From: Myotis daubentonii
Lineage: Eukaryota; Chordata; Mammalia; Chiroptera; Vespertilionidae
Direction of reading: 5' to 3'
Length of the DNA stretch: 64,000 bases
Assembly: GCF_963259705.1 (NCBI RefSeq)
Contig: NC_081844.1
Coordinates: 29,900,294-29,964,293 of the forward strand
Shown here: positions 45,201-57,024 of the stretch, in pieces
Numbering within the stretch: position 1 is the stretch's first letter
Layout: each line of letters begins with the position of its first letter
Notes under the pieces: model-generated
The model's database searches: none
What the model was told of the DNA's origin: nothing
The model's input: only the letters and a program-made list of their open reading frames with translations
Made by a program: the position numbers and the translations under genes

Positions 45201-45571
45201 GTAACAGACCAGCCCGGGAAGATCAGTGTGGCCAGTGTGGTTGCATCCACTGTGGTTTTGAAAAGCACTTGACTCAGCAGGGAGGAATCTGTGTTCCCCT
45301 GAATTGCCTTCTCAGCCCAAGGTTAGAGCTGTTGAAATAGCTGCACCTTCTCTGTCTCCCCCACCAAATCTGACTTAGTTTGTTCTTCTCTTTTAAGGGA
45401 AGTTTTCTTCTACCTTGGGAATGACCTTTTTACACAGAAAGACTTTATGGGTAAGGCAAATGATAAGTGAAAATTCTCAGTATTGGTTCACAATTGAATC
45501 TAGCATTAGAATGGATATATTTAAAACTAGAGCCTCCCCCTAAAAAAAAAAAAATTTAAAATAAAATAAAA

Positions 45572-45984
45572 CTAGAGGCCTGGTGCACAAATTTGTGCAC
45601 CAGTGGAGTCCCTTGGCCTAGCCTGCGGATTGGGCTGAAACCGGCTCTCCGACATCCCCCAAGGGGTCCTGGATTGTGAGAGGGTGCAGGCCAGGCCAAG
45701 GGACCCCACCAGTGCACGATTGGGGCCGGGGAGGGACGCAGGAGGTTGGCCAGCAAGGAGGGACCACAGGAGGGCTTCAGGGTGTGTCTGGCCCATCTCG
45801 CTCAGTCCCAATCGGCCAGACACCAGCAGAAAACTAACTTACCAGTTAGAGTGTCTGCCCCCTGGTGGTCAGTGCGCGTCATAGCGAGCGGTTGAGCAGC
45901 CTTAGCATATCATTAGCATATCACGCTTTGATTGGTTGAACAGACGGCCTGACACTTAGCATATTAGGCTTTTATTATATAGGA
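45572..45984 (-). mobile_element. HeliBat-type Helitron, complete single copy
   Basis: On the minus strand it starts TCCTATATAATAAAAGCCTA and ends in the hairpin GTGCACAAATTTGTGCAC followed by CAGGCCTCTAG. The hairpin plus CTAG end and placement between A (45571) and T (45985) are the diagnostic marks of a Helitron. No target duplication, as expected. It is 413 bases long, non-autonomous, and lies in RFX2 intron 2 between two coding exons. Confidence 0.95.
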
Positions 45985-46035
45985 TTTGTGGAGAAAATTT
46001 TTACATTAAGGCTGTGTCAAAATAAAAACTAACTC

Positions 46036-46330
46036 AAAAAGATATCTGTGCCCCTTGTTCATTGCAGCATTATTTATAATAGCCAAGATATGGAAACAAG
46101 CTAGGTGTCCATCCAGACAATTGGGTAAAGAAGATGTGATACATAGATACAATGGAATATTACTCAGCCATAAAAAGAATGAAATTGTGCATTTGCAACC
46201 ACATGGAGGGACCTATAGGGAATTATGCTAAATGAGATGTCAGACAAATACCATATGATCTCACTTGTATGTGAAACAACAACAAAAACCCACACATTAA
46301 GCTCATAGATAGAGGACAGATTGGTGGTTG
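46036..46330 (+). repeat. Sense L1 fragment (ORF2 3' end)
   Basis: 'cattgcagcattatttataatagcc' in two blocks, 'acaatggaatattactcagcc' and 'taccatatgatctcacttgt' are the usual L1 ORF2 C-terminal coding blocks. Confidence 0.85.
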
Positions 46331-46739
46331 CCAGAGGGGGCGTGGAGTGGGTGAAATGGGTCCTGCTATGGCCACTGTGTCTCTCCCAGGTTCCAGGGCT
46401 TCCGTCCCTGCTAGAGATACATCCAGGTGCCCCCTCTCCCCCTTGGCAACATCCACACCCCACTGCCTTTCCCCTTCTGTCCCCACATACACTGCTGCTC
46501 AAAGCTGAGCCTCCCCACTGCCTGTGCAGGGGACTCCCTTTCCTCCAGCACCCTCTCCACAAGCTGTGTTTTGTTCCCTGAACAATGAACACCCCAGGCT
46601 TCCTTGTCAGAAAGAGGAATTCTTGCAGCTCAGTTCCTATGGTGCATTGTCCATGTTTCCCCTCTCAGCCCTCCTACACTACCCAACACAGCTTCCCACT
46701 AAACAGACACAGATGTATTCTGCCACCAGCTCCACGTGG

Positions 46740-46870
46740 CTCTGAGCACTGGAAATGTGGCCAGTGTACCTGTGGAACTGAATTTACAGCTTATTTAAAT
46801 AGAATGAAATTGAAATGGCCACACGGCCACACAGCTAGTAGCTGCCGTATTGGACAGCTCAGCTTTAGAG
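46740..46870 (+). repeat. Old DNA-transposon-like remnant
   Basis: 'ggaaatgtggccagtgtacc' and 'gtagctgccgtattggacag' match a widespread mammalian interspersed repeat whose name I cannot fix. Confidence 0.4.
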
Positions 46871-46899
46871 CGTATGAACGCAAATCCTTAATGTTCTTA

Positions 46900-47340
46900 C
46901 TTACTTAATCGAGGTGAAATTCACATCATGTAAAATTCACCATTATAAAGCAAACAAAGAAGTAGCATTTTTCATATATTTATCACTCCCAAAAAAGAAA
47001 CCCTGTCTCCCATAGCAGTCACTCATCCCCCTCCCCAGCCTCTGACAACCATAAACCTACTTCCTGTGTCTGTGGATGTGCCTGCTCTGGACATCTCACA
47101 TAAATGGAATCACAAGGTGATTTTGTGTCTGGCTTCTCTGAGCATTAGGTGTTCAAGGTTCATCCACATGCAGCACCTATCAGCTTTCCTCCTTTTCAGG
47201 GCTGAGTCATATTTCATTGTGAGGAGAGACTACATTGTGTGTATCCATTCATCCATTGATATTTGCACCATTTATGTTCTTTTTGTCTTTGATCGTGAGC
47301 TCATAGAATGCCTGGTCCCTGTTGACCTCTTTTTATACGG
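46900..47340 (-). repeat. Antisense L1 fragment
   Basis: Starts 'ttaatcgaggtgaaattcac' and continues with L1 3' region complement ('taaatggaatcacaaggtg', 'ggttcatccacatgcagc'). Confidence 0.8.
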
Positions 47341-47616
47341 TGGTGTTTAGAAGGCAAAGCACTGCAGAATCACCACGACCAGTGACATTTAGGGTCCACT
47401 TTGGAAAATCACAGAATTGAAGCCCCAGCTTTATGTAAACAAAATACTCCTGTTTCTCTTTTGACTCTGGCGTTCATTTGGTCCTTCACATTTTCAGTTC
47501 TGTGTGTCCAATAAAGCAACAGCAGGCCAGGCGGCAGTAGCTGTGTTGGTATTCTGTGTTTGTTTTCAGGCCTAAGCTCTGACAAGTCTGAATGTCCCTC
47601 TCTCCTTCCCTTTTAG

Positions 47617-47706
47617 AGGGTGCTGGTCCAGGCAACGGGCTCGGCTTCCAAAGGGGCCCAGATGCAGCCAATCTCCCTCCCCAGAATCCAGCAGGTGCCA
47701 CAGCAG
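47617..47706 (+). CDS. RFX2: RFX2 coding exon 3 (residues 36-65)
   Basis: Ninety bases, thirty codons, phase 0 at both ends. The acceptor is TCCCTTTTAG at 47616 and the donor GTAACC starts at 47707. The peptide runs from RVLVQATGSASKG through MQPISLPRIQQVPQQ, part of the glutamine-rich N-terminal activation region of RFX2. This region is much less conserved than the DNA-binding and dimerisation domains, and the match to RFX2 is clear from the QPISLPR and QQVPQQ blocks. It joins exon 2 in frame (VPASPQ then RVLVQ), as in the known mammalian protein. No domain with enzymatic or DNA-binding function lies here. Confidence 0.95.
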
Positions 47707-49596
47707 GTAACCACAGCACATGTGATCTGGAGGCCTCTCTGTGTTATGTATTCTTTTCTGTCATTGCTGCTCCTTCTTTAATGTCTTCAGTTCCTTACCA
47801 GAAGGTTCTATGTTTTTTAAAGATCTTTCACTTCAAACAGTTTTGCAGCAAACCAAGACAACTTTGATCTTTCATTCATTCAGAAATTCAGTGCGTGAGA
47901 CATAAGCCAGCCCCTTGATATAGCACTGGGTTCTGAGCTAGACATGCAAACAGATAGCAAAGGTTCTGGATTATTAGGAACACAGAACCTCCTGGGGAGG
48001 CAAACCCCTCTGCAGGCAAGTGTTATACCTTCAGACGAGAGCCATGACCAAGGAAGCGCCTCTTGTGAGATTAAATTATCTGGGAAGAAACCTCGAAAGT
48101 GTGGGCTCACCCACCAAAGAACAGCACAGACCATCAGCTCAGTCAGTCAGTGGGATGTAGGACAGTGGTCCGCAGCCCTTTTCTGGAAAAGGCCAAATAG
48201 TGCCTTTTTTTTGGCTTTGCAGGCCAGGTAGTGTCTTGCACAGCCACTCAACTCTGCCTTGTCTCTAGAAGCAGCCATAGATGTAAAAAGAAGGGGCATG
48301 GCTGTGTGTCAATAAAACTTTATTTACAAAAAACAGGCAAGCCAGATCTGGCCCAAGGGCCGGCTTGTGCTCTGAAAGATGCTGAATTAAATCTGTGCAG
48401 GATCCTGCCTGAAAGGGAGGGACCATGAGTGAAATAGAGAGATGACCGAGACCCCAGAGTACACGCTTCTTTCTTCAGGGGTTCCTGTTCAGATGAGCAG
48501 TGTGTGTAGGAGGAACCAGGGGAGGCTTATGGGGTCAGGGAGAAACAAAGGTTCTGAGCAGGCCCAGAAGGGAACCTTAGCTCCTCGAGGGAGGGGAAAT
48601 GGAGGCTAATGTCATGATTCCAGAAGCTTCCCCCCTCTGTGGGGCTGGACCTGCACCATCACTTTCTCTCTGGGCAACTCAGACTTGTGGAGTGACTTGT
48701 GCATTTCACTCGGTCCCCTGAGACAAAGCCCACTCAGCATGGTAATCCCTGGACTCCCGTGATAGGCTCTTAGTCCAGGAGTTAGCGTGTATGAGTGTAT
48801 CCGTGCTGGGTTGTCCTCGGAGGTGGGAATCAGCTCCACACACAGGCCTAGAGAAAGGTCACGATGGGACCCAGCCTTTAATTTTGTTACCCCAAGATGA
48901 GGTTGAATTAGGCATTGGGTAAGGTTCCCTCTGTGGTGAGATTCTGAAGTCTTCCATGCAGAGCTCTGGGCCTCTACCACCAGAGCCAGCATCCCTTGTG
49001 GGCCATTAGCTGAGGCGCTGCGCTGACAGGGACCAGGTAGGGCTGTTCTGTGGTCCTCCCATTACCCTCGGTCTACATCTCTCACTCGAGGCCCATTGCT
49101 TCTTCTAGTTCTGCTCAGACCTTCACAGTCTCTCCCCAGTGTGGCTCCAGGACCCCTGCCCTCCTGCTGGGGAGAGGCACCAGGGCCACCCTAAGGGGGC
49201 ATGAGGGGGAACATGTAGACAGTGACCAGCTTGAGCCCTCTGCCCTGTCCTTGGGTGTGGACGACAGGTCCAGTGCTCAGAGGTTGGCATTCTGTCCATA
49301 CTCTGATTTCCACTGTCCAGCATTACCAACCCTTTTACACAGTGGCTGGCAGGGCCCAGGGCCTTCCTGGCTGTCGATTTGGCTCCTTCCCCCACGGAAC
49401 AGGCACCATGGACTTGGCTTCCCTCAAGCATAGCAGTGGATCAGGACTGCCTCTCCTATTTCTTTCAAGACGTGCCAACTGTCATGCAGTACTTAATGTT
49501 AATAAAAGGCAGTCCAAGTTATTTTCAGCTTGAATGATGGAAAATCATGAACAAGTAGACTATACTGTGTGTAACACGAAATATCTGATGTTTCAG
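47707..49596 (+). other. RFX2: RFX2 intron 3
   Basis: GT-AG intron. Apart from an old hAT-like remnant near 48160-48390 it appears to be mostly unique sequence. The overlapping open frames around 48612-48992 and 49050-49433 lie on both strands of ordinary GC-rich intron and resemble no known protein. Confidence 0.9.
48158..48390 (+). repeat. Old hAT-like remnant
   Basis: 'cagtggtccgcagccctttt', 'ctctagaagcagccatagat', 'gtcaataaaactttatttac', and 'ggcccaagggccggcttgtg' form a well-known mammalian non-autonomous element, same family as 5545, 16262 and 42893. Confidence 0.6.
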
Positions 49597-49676
49597 GTCC
49601 AGACTGTGCAACACGTGTACCCATCCCAAGTGCAGTACGTGGAAGGCGGAGACGCCGTCTACACGAATGGTGCCTT
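49597..49676 (+). CDS. RFX2: RFX2 coding exon 4 (residues 66-91 plus two bases)
   Basis: Eighty bases in phase 0 on entry and phase 2 on exit. The acceptor is TGATGTTTCAG at 49596. The peptide VQTVQHVYPSQVQYVEGGDA then VYTNGA is the most recognisable N-terminal block of the RFX1-3 group; the spelling VEGGDAVYTNGA fits RFX2 better than RFX3 (VEGSDTVYTNGA). The donor is GTACGT at 49677, leaving TT to be completed by the first G of the next exon as a leucine codon; human RFX2 has isoleucine there. Reading on past 49676 gives an open frame to 49902, which is intron. Confidence 0.95.
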
Positions 49677-51388
49677 GTACGTGGTTTCCCCTGCCCTCGG
49701 AAGGGTCCTCACAGAGAACCTCAGGCCACGTCTGGAACCTTCCTTCACGACTCTCCCACCTTTTTCCTTTTGGGGATGTGTTTGCACAAATCCCTCCCCC
49801 TTATCCTTTGGGTGCTATGTTGGAACCATTACTGTGGTATTAGGTCATCACAGTCCTATGGAGATTTCAGAAATCATACACTTTTGTAGTTTTTACTTCT
49901 AGAAAAGGTAGTCTTAAGAAAAACAAACCGTAACCCAAGTCTAAAGATTCAGTCTTCACAATCCAGAAGCCATTTCTATCTCTGCTTTCTCCTCCTGGCC
50001 TTTGTTAACCTCTGGCTTTTTATGATGTTGATATGACTTGATTTTTTGTTTGTCAGGGACTTATATGGTTTTCTGCTTGTGAACTATGTAATTCTTGGGG
50101 CAGAAAATAACACATTTCTCAGGAAGCTCATTGGACTCAAGACATAAGTCCTTTTGCTCATTTGATTTCGACAACTCCCCTTTGAAATTTCAGGGATCAA
50201 GCATGAGAGTGTGGTTGTGGTTAAGGAGCTGTGTGAGCTTCTACAGCACAACACTGAAGGTTCTAATACATACACAGACACATGTGAGCGTGTGTCAAAC
50301 CCATGACATCTGAGCAAGGTGTGTAGATTGTACCAATGTCGAGTTCTTGGGTTCGATTGTATTACAGTTATATATGATGTCACTGGGGGGTCAGGATGGG
50401 AGTGCACACCTCCCAGAGGTTGGGGCCACCTGCCACCTAGGGGGGCCTTCCCTCAGGACAGGTCGTAGCCTTTAGTTACCACCAAAAAGAAACCATTACC
50501 AGCTGCCTTTTGCTATGGCCAGCATTACTGGAGTGGAACTTAAAACTTTATGGGATGACATACATAGTTAGCTAAGCATTTAATCCAGATGTTAAAGTAA
50601 TATTAGACAAATTCTTCATATCACTTAGAAATTTCTTTTTATTATGCAATTTCATTTTTTAACCTTTTTTGATAGAATCGCAGACTTACAGGAAGTTGCA
50701 AAATGGGAGACCCTTCACCCAGTCTCCCCCTGTGGTGACATCTTTTTTGAGTATTACTGTAGGACAATAGCAGGAAAGTAACACTGCGACAGAACTGTTA
50801 ACTAGCCCATGGGTCTTATTCCATTTCACCAGTTTTGACTCCTGTGTGTGTGTGTGTAGTTCTGTGCCATTTTTTCTCGTGTAAATTTTAAAAAATATAT
50901 TTTTTTATTGATTTCAGAGAGGAAGAGAGAGGGAGAGAGAGATAGAAACATCAATGATGAGAGAGAATCATTGATTGGCTGCCTCCTACACGCCCCCTAC
51001 TGGGAAGCGAGCCCGAAACCCCGGGCATGTGCCCTTGACCGGAATCGAATCTGGGACCCTTTAGTCCGCAGGCCGACGCTCTATCCACTGAACCAAACCA
51101 GCTGGGGCTCATTTCACATAACCATAATAAGACACAGAAGTGTTCCATCTCCATGAAGGAGCTCCCTCATATGACCCCTTCATACCTAGAATTTTTAAAT
51201 GATCAGTTTTTGATGAGTCCGCATGTGATCCTGAATATTTTCAGACGATTGCTTTGAACTCTGTGCTGCATAGGCGTTTGGTGTCTGACTTACCCCGAAT
51301 GTTCAGTCTCATCAGGCTTCCACTTTGACATGAAGTTTTGCAGGATTCCTTCCAGACTCAGAGGAGGCACATTCTCTCTTTCTGACAG
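49677..51388 (+). other. RFX2: RFX2 intron 4
   Basis: Phase-2 GT-AG intron. The right half contains one antisense Ves SINE at about 50890-51112 next to a short GT run; 49677-50890 is otherwise unrecognised. Confidence 0.9.
50893..51112 (-). repeat. Ves SINE
   Basis: Minus-oriented; GAGAGGAAGAGAGAGG tail side at the left and the head complement CCACTGAACCAAACCAGCTG at the right. Confidence 0.95.
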
Positions 51389-51650
51389 GCGGACGGCCTA
51401 TGCCTATAACCCCGAGCCTCCAATGTATGCCACAAGCAGCGCAGCATCTTACTTCGAGGCCCCGGGCGACGCCCAGGTGACCATGGCAGGCTCCTCGCCG
51501 ACAGCAGTCCCCTCCCACAGCATGGTGGGCATCACCATGGATGTCGGGGGGAGCCCCATTATCTCCAGCACAGGAGCCTATCTCATCCACGGGGGGATGG
51601 ACAGCACCAGACACTCGCTGGCCCACACTTCCCGGTCATCTCCAGCAACG
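51389..51650 (+). CDS. RFX2: RFX2 coding exon 5 (residues 92-179)
   Basis: The largest coding exon in the window: 262 bases, entering in phase 2 and leaving in phase 0. The acceptor is TCTTTCTGACAG at 51388 and the donor GTATGT starts at 51651. It encodes RTAYAYNPEPPMYAT, an ASYFEAPGDAQVT block, the SHSMVGITMDVGGSPI block, then YLIHGGMDSTRHSLAHTSRS and SPAT. These Ser/Thr/Gly-rich blocks match the RFX2 activation region; RFX3 has a related but distinct SHSMVG block. Several CpGs give it a higher GC content than the flanking intron, as expected for an exon. The reading frame continues past the donor to 51884 only by chance. Confidence 0.95.
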
Positions 51651-53750
51651 GTATGTACGAGGCTCGCGGGCAACAGGACCCTGGATAGACTAGCAGTAGA
51701 AGGAGGGATGGTGAGCGGAAGGCAGCTGGAGCCCTGGAAGGGAGCCCTGCCAGCCCCAGCCAGGCCCTGTGACCCAAGGCAAGTCTCAGCTTCTTTGAAC
51801 CTCAGTTCCTCCACTGGTTTAAAAAAAAAACACAAAAACGTTAATCTTCCATCATGGGCTATTACGAACACTGCATATTTGTAAGAAGAACTCCATACCT
51901 GTATGTGCTGCTGCTGATGTCATCATTATTATCAGCCTCTGAGAGGCTTAGGTCTATCCACCCATATGAAACTAGACTGAATAAACAAGAGGAAATTTCT
52001 CTTAGGAGCTATGCCGAATTGCTCCCGCCATGCTCCTGTCCAAAACAACATCTGCTTTAAAAACTTACCTTTCAAAACTCTAGTTTCCATATTTACTTTT
52101 ACTTTGTAAATAAATACAGAGCTGTGTGACTTTCCTGTGTGTACAGCCCTGAGTTTTGACACACTGCACGTTTGTGTAACAACTGCCGCAGTCAGGATCC
52201 TGATGGTTGGTCTCCCCTAAACTCCCTCCTGGTATTTGCAGTCATGACCACCCCTCACCCACAACCCCTGGCACCCACTGACCCTTTCTCCATCACTAGA
52301 GGTTTGTTTTTCCGGGACTGTTGTATGAACAGAATCATTCAGTAATGACCTGAGTTCCGCTTCTTTAACTCAGTGTGGCGTCTTTGAGATCCAGTCAGGT
52401 TGTTGCATGAGCCAGTAATTCCTCCTCCTTCGTAACGGAGTAGTATTCCTACCTATCCATTCACCAGTTGAGGGCAGTTGGGGAGATTTCCAGTTTTGGG
52501 CGATTATGAATAATGCAGCTATCAGTCCTCACCGACAGGTTTTTGTATGGACATATGTTTTCCTTTCTTTTGAGTAAATAGCTACGAGAGGATTGCTGGT
52601 TGATACGGTAAGTGTGTATTTAACTTTATCAGAGATCACCAACAGTTTCCTCCAGTGGCCGTACCATTTCACATTCCCCCAGCGATGTGTAAGAGCGCCT
52701 GTTGCTCCACTCCTCGCCAGCACTCCTTGTTGTCGGCATTTTTTCATTTTAGCCATTCTGATAGGTGTGTAGTGGTATCTCATTGTGGTTGTAACTTGCC
52801 TTTTCTTAATTGCTAATGATGGTAAGCAGCTTTTCACGTGCTCATTTGCCTTGTATATGCTTTTGGTGATGTGTCAGTTCCAGTCATTTGCCTATTTTTT
52901 AAACTGGATTGTTAGTTTTCTTATTGTTAAATTTTGAAAATTCTTTGTGTTCTTTATAAGTCCCCTGTCAGATAAGCAATTTGCAAATATTCTCTCCCAG
53001 TTTTTATAGTGTCTTTTCATTCTGTTACAAGTGTCATTTGCAGAAAAAAATAATTTTTTAAAAATAAAGTCTTATTAATTTTTCTTTTTTGAAAAGATCA
53101 CACTTTTGATGCCATGCCTGAGAACTCTCTGCCTATCCCCAGGTCATAAAAATTTCCTCCCTATTTTCTTTGAAAAGTTTTATAGTTTTACATTTTGTAG
53201 TTAGATCTGCTTCATTTGGGTTAACTTTTCTATAAGATGTAAGGTTTAGGTCGAGGTTTATTTTTATGCATATGAAACCACCAGTGGTTCCAGCATCATT
53301 TGCTGAAATGACTGTCCTTCTTCCATTGGATCACTTTTGCATCTTTGTCAAAAATCAGTTGGTCGTGTGTGGATCTGTTTCTGGACATTCTGTTGTGTTT
53401 CATTGATCTATGTGCCTGTTCTTAATTACTACAGCTTTATAGTGAGTGATTCCTCCAACTTTATTTTTCTTTGGTATTGTGTAAGCTATTTATATAAATT
53501 TAGAATTTTCTATATCTATAAAAAATTCCTGGTAGGTTTTGATTAAACAGCATTAAACCTGTATGTCAGTTTGGGGGAGAATTGAGTTGGGTCGTCAGTC
53601 CATGAACATGGTATGCTTTCCCATTTACTTAGGTCTTCTTTTATTTCTTTCATCAGCATTTTGTAATTTTTAATGTGCAGATCCTGTACACATTCTATTA
53701 GGCTTATACTTAAGTATGTCATGTTTTTGGAGCTATTGTAAGTGGTATTG

Positions 53751-54198
53751 GTCTTTATTGTATTTTTTAAAATTATTTTTTAAACCAAGCGCTGGCCAGT
53801 TTTATTAAAGAAAAATCTTGCATGATTTGCTTTTCACTAATGTGTTTTGGCATGCTTTTTATGATACCAGAATCACCTAAATCAATGATAGCCAGTGTGC
53901 ATACTCTAGTATTTCCACATGCTGTGCCCAATTCAGCATTATTGCCACTGTAGTGATGGACACCATGACATAGTCCTCTATTTCAGATTTCCTCAAGGCT
54001 GAACAGTTGTTGATGAGGACGACCAGTTTCACTTTGCCTGATCATCTTCAGGGTCTGTTTGTATCCCAGCATGTACTTTTCACTTTGCGTAACAAATTGG
54101 AGCCTAGAGTTGATCGACTCCAACAACTTTCATTGTCTTTGCAGCCACCATCTTCTTGCCTTACGTGCAGACAGCCCCCAACCTAGAACATACAGAGC
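53751..54198 (-). pseudogene. RPL30P: RPL30 processed pseudogene
   Basis: On the minus strand an intronless copy of ribosomal protein L30 (60S subunit) mRNA. The initiator-like ATGGTGGCTGCAAAGAC is at 54151, and the segments [22 protein letters not shown] and the [16 protein letters not shown] block are readable. The coding part ends near 53826 with the stop codon changed to CAA, followed by AATAAAACTGGCCAG and an A-rich tail. A deletion of about 20 bases removes the residues between EIEDYV and the VHHYSG block, and further indels break the frame. AGTGGTATTG flanks it (53741-53750 and 54199-54208). Inserted into an L1, as expected for L1-driven retroposition. Confidence 0.9.
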
Positions 54199-54625
54199 AG
54201 TGGTATTGATTTTTTAATTCAGTTTCTAACTGTTCATTGTTAGTATGTGAAAATATGGTTGATTTTTGACTGTTGTCCTGCAACCTTGTAGAACTCACTT
54301 TTTAGTTCTAAGAGTTTTTTGTTGTCTGCAAATAGGAGCAATTTTCCTTCCTCCTTTTCAATCTGGATAACATTTTTTTTTATTGCCTTTTTTTGCTGGC
54401 TAGAACTCTACTATGTTGAATAGGAGCAGTGAGTGGACATCCTTTCCTGGTTCCCAGTCTTGGGGGAAATCTTTTCATCTTTTACTGCTAAGTATGATGT
54501 TAATTGTAGGTTTTCATAAATGCCCTATTTCGGGCTGAGGAAGTTACCTTCTATTCCTAGTTTTCAGAGAGTTTTTGGATGTTGAGCTCTATCAAATGCT
54601 TTTTCTTCATTGATCATGAGGTTGT

Positions 54626-54843
54626 ATTTTTTTGTTTGTTTGTTTTTTAAATATATTTTATTGATTTTTTTACAGAGAGGAAGGGAGAGGGATAGAGAGT
54701 TAGAAACATTGATCAGCTGCTTCCTGCACACCTCCTACTGGGGATGTGCCCATAATCAAGGTACATGCCCTTGACCGGAATCGAACGTGGGACCCTTCAG
54801 TCCACAGGCCGACGCTCTATCCACTGAGCCAAACTGGTCAGGG
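54626..54843 (-). repeat. Ves SINE with target duplication
   Basis: Minus-oriented copy in the L1. CATGAGGTTGT flanks it at 54615-54625 and 54844-54854. Confidence 0.95.
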
Positions 54844-54970
54844 CATGAGGTTGTTTTTTTCTTTAGACTGTTAATGTGATAGATTACACTGATTGATTTT
54901 CAATTAGAAAAATCTTCCTCTTTTGGTAGTGGGCTAATCTGAAATAGAAGGTAATGTTTTAGCCTCATCC

Positions 54971-55760
54971 CTGTTCTTTTCAGGCTGTTTTGGCATCACC
55001 CCGACATCAGAGCGGCTTGCTGTCCTCTCTCTTTCTCTGTGTAGACTGCTCCCCAGAACCTGGCTTGGAGGACAGGTGTAGAGAGAAGTCACTTGCTTTC
55101 TAGAAGCTGCGATGTGTGGGGCAGTGTCCACTGCTCAATCTGAGAGGCCCTAGCTTCCACCTCACCTCTCAGTTTTCCAGCTGTCAGTTCAGCAGGGGCT
55201 GGGAGGACACAAGGGGCCAGACACGCTTCTCCCTTAGAGGACTGGCTAGATGGACTCAAGATTAGAGCTGCTAGTGATCAGAAAGTGCTCCTCGCATACC
55301 ATGTTAACTTTCATGGATATGGCAGGCTCAGTTTTATCAGACTGCACCAATTTATAGTAGTAGAATATACCAGAATTATAGGAAACAAGTTTACTGAGAA
55401 ACAGCAGCATTCTTTCTGATCCACACCCTCTTGGTTGCAAGCAGATGTGCAGCTCAGACTTGGAGCACTAGCTCCTATGGTTTGTTGTTTGGGTTGCCTT
55501 TAAGGAATCAAGTTTTTAAATCAATTGGAAATCCATGAATGGACTGTGTTTTAACACACATCCCCATGAAAGCCCCTAGGAAGTGATAATTTCTAAAGAG
55601 AATCTGATCCCTGACTCTGCCTTCTCTGTGTTAATTTATCGGCTTGGCTTTGGCATGGGAACATCTCACAAGGATGCAGCATGTAAGAGCTGAGGGACTT
55701 TCTGGGAGCCATGAACAGAAATGGCCCTGAGGCTTGCAACAGAAATAAAATATGGCTCCT
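54971..55760. other. Intron sequence, nothing recognised
   Basis: No repeat family or exon is seen between the L1 and the next SINE. Confidence 0.5.
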
Positions 55761-56082
55761 GCCCTGGCTGGTGTGGATCAGTGGTTAGAGCATCAGCCAG
55801 GGGCCAGGAGCCATAGGATTGTGGTTCTGGCTAGTGCTCTAACCTGAGATCCTCATACAGATAGAAGGTTGTATCTCGGTTGCAGGATCCCCACCCCAGT
55901 CAGAGCGAGTGCAGGACGCAACCGGTTGATGTGTCTCTCACATCAATGTTTCTCTCTCTCCTCCCCTCCCCTCCCCTCCTCTCCCCTCTTTCTTCCTCTC
56001 CCACTCCTTCCACTCTCTCTGAAAAATCAATGGAAAAAATATCCTCAGGTAAGGATTAACAAAACAAACAAACAAAAAATAC
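55761..56082 (+). repeat. Ves-like SINE, long variant
   Basis: Head 'gccctggctggtgtggatca', an unusually long middle with a second box, CT-rich stretch at 55960-56005 and tail 'atatcctcaggtaaggatta'. Confidence 0.85.
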
Positions 56083-56261
56083 GGCTCCTATATCCATCCT
56101 TTCACATCTGCCAATTCTTTCATGTTAGAGTTATGGGATTTTAAGTTAATCCTGAAAAGGGAGCATGAAGATCAGAGCAAATCATCACCTACACACTCAA
56201 TAAGTGATTTCAAACTTTTGGTGACAAATTGTCTTGAGTCTTTATTTCTGGTTAAATTTTC

Positions 56262-56473
56262 TTTTTAATTTTTTTTTTTTTATATCAGAGAAGAAGGAAG
56301 AGGGAGAGAGAGAACCATCAATGATGAGAGAGAATCATCGATCAGCTGCCTTCTGCACACCTCCTACTGGGGATCAAGCCCACAACCCAGGCATGTGCCC
56401 TGATTGGGAATTGAACTGTGACCTCCTGTTTCATAGGTCAATGCTCAACCACTGAGCCACACCCGCTGGACTA
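56262..56473 (-). repeat. Ves SINE
   Basis: Minus-oriented; the 'cagagaagaaggaagaggga' end at the left and the head complement CACTGAGCCACACCCGCTGG at the right. Confidence 0.9.
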
Positions 56474-56663
56474 AATTTTCATCAGTGTTATAAATCTTTT
56501 ACTAGTAAAATACATTTTATGAGTTTATTTGAGCCAGCTCATACATTTTATGAGTTTATTTGAGACATGCCAGGAAGCAAGATCTCAAATGCTCCCGGTA
56601 TTATAAATCTTAAAAGAGTGATTTGCCCAAATGATGAGCTTTTGTTTGTCTGTTTGTTTGTTT

Positions 56664-56903
56664 TCAATCTTCACCTGAGGATATTTTCTCCATTGATTTT
56701 TAGAGAGAGTAAAAGGGGGAGAGGGGAGAGAGAGAAATATTGATGTGAGAGATACATATCAATTGGTTGCTTCCTGCACACTCCCCAACCAGGGCCAGGG
56801 ATCAAACCTGCAATCCAGGTATGTGCCCTTGACTATGAATCTAACCTGTGACCCTTCAGTGCACCAGCTGATGCTCTAACTACTGAGCACACTAGCCAGG
56901 GCC
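56664..56903 (-). repeat. Ves-like SINE
   Basis: Starts 'caatcttcacctgaggatat' and ends 'actgagcacactagccaggg'. It lies 190 bases from the previous copy in the same orientation. Confidence 0.9.
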
Positions 56904-57024
56904 GAAATGGTGAGTTTTTAATAAAGTTTTCTGTTGCACTTTTTTTTTTTTTTTTTAAAGTACATTGAGAGGTTTGCTTTTGTCATTTCAGCTCAGGTCG
57001 AACCTCTGACACAACCCAAAGGGC

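Larger units (their letters stand above)
45201..47616 (+). other. RFX2: RFX2 intron 2
   Basis: GT-AG intron between the VPASPQ and RVLVQ exons. It holds one Helitron, one sense and one antisense L1 fragment and an old DNA-transposon-like remnant at about 46740-46870. The remainder, including 45201-45540 and 46331-46740, shows nothing I recognise. Confidence 0.9.
52110..54970 (-). repeat. Long antisense L1 with nested insertions
   Basis: Complement of the L1 3' half: 'aatgcagctatcagtc', 'ccctgtcagataagcaattt', 'tttggtgatgtgtcag', then past the RPL30 insert 'tagtatgtgaaaatatggtt' and 'gaataggagcagtgagtgga'. It holds an RPL30 pseudogene and a Ves SINE. All frames here are broken. Confidence 0.85.

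Noticed and set aside
49534..49902. A 122-codon frame containing the RFX2 exon 4 peptide
   Set aside because: Only 49597-49676 is exon. The remainder is intron read through, as shown by the phase-2 join to 51389.
51330..51884. A 184-codon frame containing the RFX2 exon 5 peptide
   Set aside because: Only 51389-51650 is coding; both sides are flanked by clear splice sites.
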